Shown: positions 7,614 to 13,360 of the stretch, in pieces
Numbering within the stretch: position 1 is the first letter of the stretch
Layout: each line of letters begins with the position of its first letter
Source: NZWG01 sp964478995
GTDB lineage: Bacteria; Fidelibacterota; Marinisomatia; Marinisomatales; UBA1611
DNA length: 13,360 nucleotides
Direction: 5' to 3'
Assembly (NCBI GenBank): GCA_964478995.1
Contig: CAYZJY010000053.1
Coordinates: 1-13,360 of the forward strand
Notes under the pieces: generated by a model
The model's input: only the letters and a program-made list of their open reading frames with translations
Told to the model about the DNA's origin: nothing
Database searches by the model: none
Position numbers and translations under genes: made by a program

Positions 7614-9641
7614 TTAATAGGTAAGTCCGTGTCCAAATGGAAAAAGTGGGTCGTAGTTTAAGTCGCCTTCATTCAAGGGTAATTGACCAGTGTCTCTAGG
7701 CCATGAGAAACTAAGTTTCCCCGTTGGTGAATAGTCACCAAAAACCACATCTGATACTCCTTCTCCTGCCATCCCAGGTAGCCATGCTGCAATGAATCCA
7801 TTCCACTTTTTTACATGATCGTTGATGATCAATGGCCTGCCTGACAGCATGATGACAATCATCTGATTTCCAGATTCATAACATCTTTCAAGTACAGCCT
7901 TATCATAACTATTGAGTTCAATGGATGGATTATCTCCATATCCTTCTGCATATGGATATTCTCCGACCACTGCGATCACAATATCCTCTTTGGATAAGTT
8001 ATTTGCACTTGGGTCATAGGTGACCAGTTCACTTTCATCCGAGGCCTCCAGTATTGCGTTTAGTATGCTGGTTCCATTGGGCTGAAATGGAGATGATTTT
8101 TCGTATTCTTGGAATTCTTTCTGATTGACAGATCCATTTGAATCCTTGTCCATGTTCTTAAAGAATGAGTCTGCGGTACCAGAATCGTATTTTGAATCGT
8201 ATATCTCTTTAAAATAGGCATTGACCTCTTTGGGCTTGATGGTACCATTGCCATTCTTATCAAGTATTTTAAAGTCTGGTCTGATCTTCCCTTGCCATTC
8301 AACGGTCCATCCACCATTTTGCATTCCTAGATTGTTAGCACCAGATCCAACAATAGTAAGATTTGCATTCTTTTTAAGAGGCAGGATATTTGATTCATTT
8401 TTTATTAATACCATACTCTTTCTTACAGCATCGCGGGCAACCCTACGATGCTCTTCAGAGCCAACTTGGCTTGCGTATTCAATTTTCCCATATGGAGATT
8501 CAAATAAACCTAGGTCATGTTTTACAAGTAATATCCGCCTTACCGCATCATCGATCCTAGCCATGGGGATTGAGCCTTCCTCAACTGCCTCTATCAATAG
8601 TTCAATAAAGGTCTTATAATGGTTTTGACCATATAGTGAACCAGGGACCATGACAAGGTCAATTCCTGCATTGATCGAAGTGATTATGTCAGATTTATAA
8701 TCTCCTGGAATCTCATCAATTCCCGCCCAGTCAGTGACCACAAGTCCCTCAAAATTCAGTTCGGTCTTGAGGAGGTCATTGATCAAGTATTTACTGCCGT
8801 GACACTTTACACCATTCCAACTATTGAAACTGATCATCACTGTTTTGACGCCTGCCTTGACCGCTTCTAGATAGGGTGGTAGATGAACCTTCCTCAATTC
8901 TTCCTCTGTCAATCGAGTATCTCCTCTATCTATCTTATATGTGTGTATTCCTTCTTTGAGTGATCCGGTCTCCCAATTGGTTCCACCATCACCAATGAAA
9001 TGCTTTGCACAAGCAGCGATCTGTCTTCCATCAAAGATATCCAAAGCATCCTCATAGCCTGTTATGGCAGCATGGGTTAGTCTGGTCACTATCTCAGTGG
9101 ACTCACTAAAGCCTTCATATTGCCTACCCCAACGATCATCTTGTGGCACGGTAATGCAAGGTGAGAATGTCCAATGCAATCCTGTGGCAGCAACCTCTAC
9201 TGCTGTTGCATGATTCACCTGATATATCAATTCTGGATTATTGCTACAGCCAAGACCAATGTTCTGAGGAAATACAGTTGCACCTACAACATTATTATGA
9301 CCATGTACAGCATCTATGCCATATATGAGTGGTATCTTAAGACGTGTGGAAAGTGCCTGCCTTTGATAATTATTGACCATGTTGACCCAGCCCTTTGGAG
9401 TATTATCATCAGGGACTGAACCACCACCACTTAGAATGGACCCCAAGAAATATTTTGCAATATCTTCATCACTATCTAACATTCTCTTGTCCACCTGGGT
9501 CATTTGGCCCACTTTTTCATTGAGTGTCATCTTTTGAACAAGGTCATTGATGAAGATCTCTCTTTCGTGGTCTGTATTTGCACATCCATTCATGCATGCT
9601 GCCAATGTCAGCAAACTGATTGCTCTATATGTTGTTTTCAT
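7614..9641 (-). CDS. Lipoprotein glycoside hydrolase family 3, exo-beta-glucanase/beta-glucosidase type, with EF-hand insertion
   Basis: The product has 675 residues. A lipobox LAAC (13-16; C20 is a weaker alternative) suggests a lipid-anchored periplasmic or outer-membrane enzyme. The N-terminal TIM barrel carries GIDAVHGHNN (108-117), DRWGRQYEGF (169-178), AKHFIGDGGT (212-221) and the nucleophile motif VVTDWAG with D304. The C-terminal alpha/beta-sandwich contains VGEYPYAEGYGDN; E566 is the likely acid/base by comparison with barley exoglucanase ExoI. The protein ends at FPFGHGLTY, normal for this subtype, which lacks the extra fibronectin domain of many GH3 enzymes. It probably removes glucose from beta-1,3/1,4-linked glucans or oligosaccharides, but exact linkage cannot be read from sequence. 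Two EF-hand loops interrupt the second domain. The start is supported by AAGGA nine bases upstream. It overlaps the LacI-type gene by 17 bp, so translation is probably coupled. Confidence 0.93.
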   Translation of the reverse strand: MKTTYRAISLLTLAACMNGCANTDHEREIFINDLVQKMTLNEKVGQMTQVDKRMLDSDEDIAKYFLGSILSGGGSVPDDNTPKGWVNMVNNYQRQALSTRLKIPLIYGIDAVHGHNNVVGATVFPQNIGLGCSNNPELIYQVNHATAVEVAATGLHWTFSPCITVPQDDRWGRQYEGFSESTEIVTRLTHAAITGYEDALDIFDGRQIAACAKHFIGDGGTNWETGSLKEGIHTYKIDRGDTRLTEEELRKVHLPPYLEAVKAGVKTVMISFNSWNGVKCHGSKYLINDLLKTELNFEGLVVTDWAGIDEIPGDYKSDIITSINAGIDLVMVPGSLYGQNHYKTFIELLIEAVEEGSIPMARIDDAVRRILLVKHDLGLFESPYGKIEYASQVGSEEHRRVARDAVRKSMVLIKNESNILPLKKNANLTIVGSGANNLGMQNGGWTVEWQGKIRPDFKILDKNGNGTIKPKEVNAYFKEIYDSKYDSGTADSFFKNMDKDSNGSVNQKEFQEYEKSSPFQPNGTSILNAILEASDESELVTYDPSANNLSKEDIVIAVVGEYPYAEGYGDNPSIELNSYDKAVLERCYESGNQMIVIMLSGRPLIINDHVKKWNGFIAAWLPGMAGEGVSDVVFGDYSPTGKLSFSWPRDTGQLPLNEGDLNYDPLFPFGHGLTY
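8112..8261 (-). other. Pair of EF-hand calcium-binding loops inserted in the GH3 protein
   Basis: Residues 461-472 (DKNGNGTIKPKE) and 498-509 (DKDSNGSVNQKE) both fit the 12-residue EF-hand loop: acidic or Asn at positions 1, 3 and 5, Gly at 6, Ile/Val at 8 and Glu at 12. They sit between WTVEWQGK (445-452) and NGTSILNAI (522-530), segments that are nearly adjacent in plant and bacterial ExoI-type GH3 proteins. The insert is thus about 65-70 residues. Confidence 0.88.
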
Positions 9642-10632
9642 ATGCGTGGGTCCTTCTTTTTACCATTTCCACTGGAAGTAGTGTGGTCGTGGAACTGTTT
9701 TTTTTGTCATTATTATCTTTGATCTTTGCTCTTAGAGATTCAAGTGATGCATCTGCCAAAAGATCAAGATCAGTACCGATCGTTGATAATTTTGGGTAAA
9801 ATATTTTACTATAGGGCATGTTATCATATCCAACCATCCCAAAATCACCAGGCACCCTTGATCCATTCTCTAAGGCAGTATGTAAAAAACCAAGAGCCAT
9901 TTGGTCATTTGACGAGAATATGCCCAATTTTGTGATGTCTTTTTGTTGGATATCCTGAAAGGCATTACCCCCAGAGGCAAATGAGTAATCTCCTTGGAAT
10001 TCCCAATCAATTTCAAATCCGCTCTTTCGCAAAGCATCATTAAAGCCATTCTTTCTTAGATTTGCTTCCCACTTTATCATGGGACCAGTAATGATGCCAA
10101 ACCTTTTGAAGCCAGCATTGATCAATGTTTCACCAGCCAATCTTCCACCTTCGTAAGAATCAAATGTGATGGTCGGAAATATGTTTCCATCAACAGGAGC
10201 AATGGATACAATGGGGAATCTATTTACCTTGTTTAAAATGATCGCATAATCTTCACTTACAAGTGTGGGTGCCATCAATATGATGCCATCATGAAATTTG
10301 GAGACCAGATGGATCTGCTCAGCGAGGTCAGAAGAATGTTTTGCGGAATGAATGCTGATCTGGATATTCATTTTTGATGCTTTCCTGTCAAAACTTTCAT
10401 AGAGACATGAATAAAATTCTTCTGCATCATGTTGTGTGACCAAGGCAACATCAAGAGGAATATCTATGTTTCTGTATTGATTAGAGGATGTCTTATAGCC
10501 GAGGTCCCTTGCCGTATGGATGATGTCATAGACGCTTTGTGACCTACCTTTTGCCTTACCAGAAAGTACCCTGGAAACGGTTGCCACTGAATAACCAGAT
10601 TTGATTGCTATGTCTTCAAGTTTAATCTTCAT
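9625..10632 (-). CDS. LacI-family transcriptional regulator
   Basis: From the ATG at 10632 the product is 335 residues, a normal length for the family. The N-terminus (KLEDIAIKSGYSVATVSRVL) is a typical LacI helix-turn-helix, with SVATVSRVLSG as recognition helix and hinge entry. The rest is a periplasmic-binding-protein-like sensor domain with DGIILMAP, GRLAGETLINAG, IFSSNDQMALGF and GMVGYDN, and ends in the usual LLPVEMVKRRT strand. It probably binds a sugar released by the neighbouring GH3 enzyme and controls both the minus-strand genes and the divergent symporter. The frame can be extended two codons to a TTG at 10638, but the ATG gives the canonical N-terminus. No clear Shine-Dalgarno is seen. 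The ligand is unknown; its place between a GH3 gene and an SGLT-type symporter suggests glucose, a beta-gluco-oligosaccharide or a derivative. Confidence 0.93.
   Translation of the reverse strand: MKIKLEDIAIKSGYSVATVSRVLSGKAKGRSQSVYDIIHTARDLGYKTSSNQYRNIDIPLDVALVTQHDAEEFYSCLYESFDRKASKMNIQISIHSAKHSSDLAEQIHLVSKFHDGIILMAPTLVSEDYAIILNKVNRFPIVSIAPVDGNIFPTITFDSYEGGRLAGETLINAGFKRFGIITGPMIKWEANLRKNGFNDALRKSGFEIDWEFQGDYSFASGGNAFQDIQQKDITKLGIFSSNDQMALGFLHTALENGSRVPGDFGMVGYDNMPYSKIFYPKLSTIGTDLDLLADASLESLRAKIKDNNDKKNSSTTTLLPVEMVKRRTHAYENNI
9651..9654 (-). promoter_or_regulatory. Ribosome binding site of the GH3 gene
   Basis: The minus strand reads AAGAAGGA, nine bases before the ATG at 9641. It lies inside the 3' end of the LacI-type gene, so ribosomes finishing that gene can reinitiate here. 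It supports the chosen start. Confidence 0.6.
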
Positions 10633-10683
10633 TTGCAAAAAAATTTAAAGTTTATAAAAATAATTTGCATAGTTTTATTTTTT

Positions 10684-10721
10684 AAAGTTAGGTTTACTTG
10701 GAAATCAACAAACCTTACCTT
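10684..10721. repeat. 38-bp imperfect inverted repeat, candidate LacI-type operator
   Basis: The left arm AAAGTTAGGTTT (10684-10695) and the right arm AAACCTTACCTT (10710-10721) are reverse complements at 10 of 12 positions, separated by 14 bases. It lies midway between the divergent genes, where an operator for the adjacent regulator would be expected. Classical LacI operators are more compact with a central CG, so it could instead be two half-sites, a site for another regulator, or chance. Confidence 0.4.
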
Positions 10722-10748
10722 GAATAAGCATGTAATGAACATTGTAAA
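10720..10748 (+). promoter_or_regulatory. Possible promoter of the symporter gene
   Basis: TTGAAT (10720-10725) and TGTAAA (10743-10748) match the sigma-70 -35 and -10 boxes at four of six positions each with a 17-base spacer. The -35 box overlaps the right arm of the inverted repeat, so a bound repressor would block it. Promoter consensus in this lineage may differ, so confidence is low. Confidence 0.25.
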
Positions 10749-10777
10749 TTATGTGCTATACCTTGAGAAGATAGACC

Positions 10778-12397
10778 ATGGATAATTTTGCCCTTCTAAG
10801 TTTTGTACTCGCAACCGCGTCGGTTGCCTTCTTCACATATCATATCGTACAGAAAATGCAGAGATCTGATAACGCCACTGAAGAATATTTCACAGGTGGC
10901 CGTGCCTTGAGTTGGCCAGTAGTTGCTGGATCACTATTATTAACGAATCTATCAACTGAACAGTTGGTAGGTTTGAATGGGGACGTGTTTGGAGACAAGG
11001 TACTTGTTGGTGTTGCTTGGGAAGCTTTGGCTGCTTTTGCAATGATTGTAACAGCATTGATCTTTCTTCCCACATATCTTGCAAGTGGGTTTACCACAAC
11101 TCCAGCCTTTTTAGAAAAAAGATTTGACAAGATGACCCGATCCATGGTATCGGGTTTGTTTTTATTTGGATATGTGACGGTCCTTTTGCCAGTTGTACTA
11201 TATACAGGCTCACTTGCACTAAAGGGAATGTTCGATTTGGAATACCCCATATGGATGATCGCTGCAACCATTGGTGTGCTTGGCAGTTCTTATGCGATCT
11301 TTGGTGGATTGAAATCAGTTGCTGTGAGTGATACCTTGAATGGCATTGGACTTTTGATCGGAGGATTGGCAATCCCTGCTCTTGCTCTTGCTAAACTTGG
11401 TGATGGGTCTTTTTTCGCAGGCCTTTCAACTCTTTTTAACTCAAAGCCTGAATACCTTGCAGTATTGACCCAAACAAATATTGACGAGAAAGTTGTATCC
11501 GTTCCCTGGCCCACGCTCTTAACGGGGATGATGTTCATACAGGTTTTTTACTGGTCTACAAATCAGGTCATCGTGCAGCGTGCCATGGCGGCCAAGAGTC
11601 TTGCTGAGGGACAAAAAGGTGTTCTTTTTGCATCAGCCATGAAATTGGTTGGTCCCATCATGCTATGTCTACCTGGAATAATCGCACTACATTTGACCGA
11701 CATAACCATGTTTGGTGAAAATGCTTTGGTCATAACAAAACAGGATCAGGTCTATGGGGCCGTTGTCAAACATGTGTTACCGGATTGGTCCATAGGTTTA
11801 TTTGCTGCAGTTCTCTTGGGATCCATCCTAAGTTCTTTCAATAGCGCATTGAATAGTGCCTCAACTTTATTTAGCCTGCAGTTCTACAAGGGCTACATCA
11901 ATGTAGGTGCTTCAGATGATGAGATAGTCAAGACAGGAAAGAACTTCGGGATTATCCTTGCGGTGGCATCCATTATTATTGCACCATTATTGGCCCAGAT
12001 GGAATCCATTTTTACCTATTTGCAAAAGGTGAATGGTATTTATAGTGTTCCAATTATTGCAATATTCTTACTGGGTATTTTTACTAAACATATACCCGCC
12101 ATAGGGGCAAAAGTAGGTATGGTAGTGGGTTTTTTGTTATATGCTTATTTTGTGTTTTTCCCGATAGAAAATCTGCACTGGCTCCATATGTATTTTATTA
12201 GTTTCACATGGTCCATAATGGTAATGCTTTTCATTGGGTATTTATATCCAAAAAGTGAAGCAGAGATTGCAGCAAGTGAGGAAAGGGATCCTGCACCAGT
12301 GAACATGACACCATGGAAGTATGCGAAGAAGGCATCCTATGCGATCATGGCTTCCACCGTTGGGATATACCTGTTGCTTACATTAGCATCGAATTAA
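10778..12397 (+). CDS. SGLT-type sodium/sugar symporter (SSS family)
   Basis: The product has 539 residues and is strongly hydrophobic, consistent with the roughly 14 membrane helices of the sodium:solute symporter family in the inner membrane. The family motif YWSTNQVIVQR (258-268) with AAKSLAEGQKG (271-281) and the helix around SSFNSALNSAS (352-362) are clear. S352/S353 correspond to the sodium-site serines of Vibrio vSGLT. Residues that contact galactose in vSGLT also have apparent counterparts: Q62 (STEQLVGLNG), E82 (WEA), N262, K289 and Q416. This points to a hexose such as glucose or galactose rather than an amino acid, proline or acetate. The start follows GAGAAG seven bases upstream. 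It diverges from the LacI-type gene, and a secreted carbohydrate-binding-like protein follows in the same direction. It probably imports the monosaccharide released by the GH3 enzyme. Confidence 0.93.
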   Translation: MDNFALLSFVLATASVAFFTYHIVQKMQRSDNATEEYFTGGRALSWPVVAGSLLLTNLSTEQLVGLNGDVFGDKVLVGVAWEALAAFAMIVTALIFLPTYLASGFTTTPAFLEKRFDKMTRSMVSGLFLFGYVTVLLPVVLYTGSLALKGMFDLEYPIWMIAATIGVLGSSYAIFGGLKSVAVSDTLNGIGLLIGGLAIPALALAKLGDGSFFAGLSTLFNSKPEYLAVLTQTNIDEKVVSVPWPTLLTGMMFIQVFYWSTNQVIVQRAMAAKSLAEGQKGVLFASAMKLVGPIMLCLPGIIALHLTDITMFGENALVITKQDQVYGAVVKHVLPDWSIGLFAAVLLGSILSSFNSALNSASTLFSLQFYKGYINVGASDDEIVKTGKNFGIILAVASIIIAPLLAQMESIFTYLQKVNGIYSVPIIAIFLLGIFTKHIPAIGAKVGMVVGFLLYAYFVFFPIENLHWLHMYFISFTWSIMVMLFIGYLYPKSEAEIAASEERDPAPVNMTPWKYAKKASYAIMASTVGIYLLLTLASN

Positions 12398-12420
12398 AAT
12401 TAATTTAACTAAAAACAAAT

Positions 12421-12426
12421 AAGGAG
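12421..12426 (+). promoter_or_regulatory. Ribosome binding site of the downstream secreted protein gene
   Basis: AAGGAG stands eight bases before the ATG at 12435, the strongest Shine-Dalgarno in the window. It decides the start: the nearer ATG at 12430 reads ATG-AAA-TGA and stops at once. Confidence 0.7.
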
Positions 12427-12434
12427 TTAATGAA

Positions 12435-13360
12435 ATGAAGAAACTGATCTCATTGATATTTATTTTTTCACTGCCGGTCTTGATGTACGGACAAGTAATT
12501 GACAATTTTGAGACAGAGCCTGATACCAGTTATTGGGACTATGATATCTCTGCAAATGCAGATCCAGCATTAAGTTATGTGAATGTCAGTTATGCGACTG
12601 ACCCGGTTGATGAAGGAAGCATGGCCTTGCAATTAGATTATAGTGCACATAATATCGAATCTTGGGGTGGATATGCAAAAGTGTATCATCTTCATCCAGA
12701 TGTTGCAACAGGTGGCACCTATGATTGGACGGGATATGACTCCATATCTTTCTCTTATTATAATACGCCGCAGTCAGAGGCTGGCGCAGTTCACTTGAGA
12801 CTCAATCTTAGTGACTATGCAGGTATCACCGATGATTCATATGTGGGCCTTGGAGAGTATTATTATTCCTTTGTCTATGTCTTGGATAATGAACCAGGCT
12901 GGAATACGATCACAATGCCACTAGTGCGGAATGATTCTTGGGATGGTGGTGGTTTTAACTTGACCGGTTGGGCCGGTGATTCGGATGATGGAGAACTCGA
13001 TCTGCATGCGATCGGTGGTTTTCATTTTGAATTCTCCATTGGCGGGGCAGGTGAAGGTAATAGTTCCTCGGGTACTATCGTACTTGATAATTTCACTTTG
13101 ACCGGTTACCAAGGGACAGACCTTGTCATCTTCAACGGAATGAGCACTCCCCCTGCTTGGGGAAATCCATTCTCATGGGGTGGGGCTCAGATGTATGTTA
13201 CTGAAGGTGGCGGATACGATGAAGGGACAAATGCTCTTACCTATGTCCAAGAAGAGGTATGGTCAGGAGGTGGATTTAACATGACACCAGCAGTTGATTT
13301 TTCAAGTGGTGGAGAATGGCTGAGTGACTCTCTATCATTTCACATGTGGTCAGAAGCAGA
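12435..13360 (+). CDS. Secreted protein with carbohydrate-binding-like beta-sandwich modules (partial, 3' end outside window)
   Basis: The frame is open from ATG 12435 to the right edge, 308 codons so far. Residues 1-19 (MKKLISLIFIFSLPVLMYG) are a signal peptide. Residues about 21-226 form one module beginning VIDNFETEPD and containing YDWTGYDSISFSYYN, HLRLNLSD, GWNTITMPL, HAIGGFHFEFSIGG and the closing strand GTIVLDNFTLTGYQ. This resembles CBM11/CIA30-type galactose-binding-like domains. A second stretch starting GTDLVIFNGMSTPPAW (227-242) seems to begin another module, with YDEGTNALTYV and EVWSGGGFNM. The protein is rich in Gly, Asp, Tyr and Trp, as expected of glycan-binding surfaces. It lies 37 bp after the symporter stop with no terminator between, so the two are probably co-transcribed. 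A T9SS tail may lie beyond the window. No catalytic motif is visible, so a surface glycan-binding role is inferred. Confidence 0.82.
   Translation, partial: MKKLISLIFIFSLPVLMYGQVIDNFETEPDTSYWDYDISANADPALSYVNVSYATDPVDEGSMALQLDYSAHNIESWGGYAKVYHLHPDVATGGTYDWTGYDSISFSYYNTPQSEAGAVHLRLNLSDYAGITDDSYVGLGEYYYSFVYVLDNEPGWNTITMPLVRNDSWDGGGFNLTGWAGDSDDGELDLHAIGGFHFEFSIGGAGEGNSSSGTIVLDNFTLTGYQGTDLVIFNGMSTPPAWGNPFSWGGAQMYVTEGGGYDEGTNALTYVQEEVWSGGGFNMTPAVDFSSGGEWLSDSLSFHMWSEA

Larger units (their letters stand above)
10633..10777. promoter_or_regulatory. Divergent control region between the LacI-type regulator and the sugar symporter
   Basis: This 145-bp AT-rich gap must hold the promoters for both transcription directions. 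It contains a long imperfect inverted repeat (10684-10721), a weak plus-strand promoter candidate, and A/T-rich sequence next to the regulator. On the minus strand, TTGATT inside the repeat spacer followed after 17 bases by TTAAAA could be the regulator promoter, but the match is poor. No RNA gene was recognised. Confidence 0.6.

Noticed and set aside
8221..8619. 132-codon plus-strand frame opposite the GH3 gene
   Set aside because: It lies antisense to a well-supported enzyme gene, has no recognisable domain or ribosome binding site, and its composition follows the opposite strand.
10633..10638. TTG start extending the LacI-type protein by two residues
   Set aside because: The ATG at 10632 gives the standard LacI N-terminus directly before the helix-turn-helix, and no Shine-Dalgarno favours the TTG.
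10840..11271. 143-codon minus-strand frame opposite the symporter
   Set aside because: It lies entirely within conserved symporter coding sequence, and its product resembles no known protein.
12430..12438. Overlapping mini-cistron ATG-AAA-TGA just before the secreted protein gene
   Set aside because: It encodes two residues, and its ATG is only three bases from the AAGGAG. It is probably a by-product of the A-rich leader.

Overview
The window looks like chromosomal DNA from a free-living, probably marine bacterium of the Fibrobacteres-Chlorobi-Bacteroidetes (FCB) group. The main reason is the C-terminus of the protein at 4003-7581, which has the 'YPNPFN' tail typical of type IX secretion (T9SS) cargo. 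The large secreted multi-domain proteins and the AT-rich coding also fit. Candidatus Marinimicrobia (SAR406) or a related lineage is my best guess, but no rRNA or marker gene is present, so this is inference.

The left and middle of the window (1-10632) hold four genes on the minus strand, in transcription order: a LacI-family regulator (9625-10632), a lipoprotein family-3 glycoside hydrolase of the exo-beta-glucanase/beta-glucosidase type (7614-9641, overlapping the regulator by 17 bp), a 1192-residue secreted CotH-kinase/lamin-tail protein with a T9SS tail (4003-7581, 32-bp gap), and a very large secreted multi-domain protein with a CapA-type metallophosphoesterase domain (from 3922, running off the left edge after at least 1307 codons, 80-bp gap). 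No convincing terminator separates them, so they may be one operon.

The right side (10778-13360) is divergent: an SGLT-type sodium/sugar symporter (10778-12397) and, 37 bp downstream with a strong ribosome binding site, a secreted protein with beta-sandwich, carbohydrate-binding-like modules that runs off the right edge. The 145-bp gap between the regulator and the symporter contains a 38-bp imperfect inverted repeat that is a candidate operator for both directions.

Read together, this is a small sugar-polymer utilisation locus. A surface protein probably binds glycan, the lipoprotein GH3 releases glucose or a similar hexose from beta-linked oligosaccharides, the symporter imports it with sodium, and the LacI-type protein probably senses it. 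No SusC/SusD pair is visible. The unusual parts are an EF-hand pair inserted in the GH3 enzyme, a lamin-tail domain split by a beta-sandwich in the CotH protein, and a secreted kinase-like gene placed next to a secreted phosphoesterase-like gene inside a sugar operon. No tRNA, rRNA, CRISPR array, insertion sequence or phage gene was seen.
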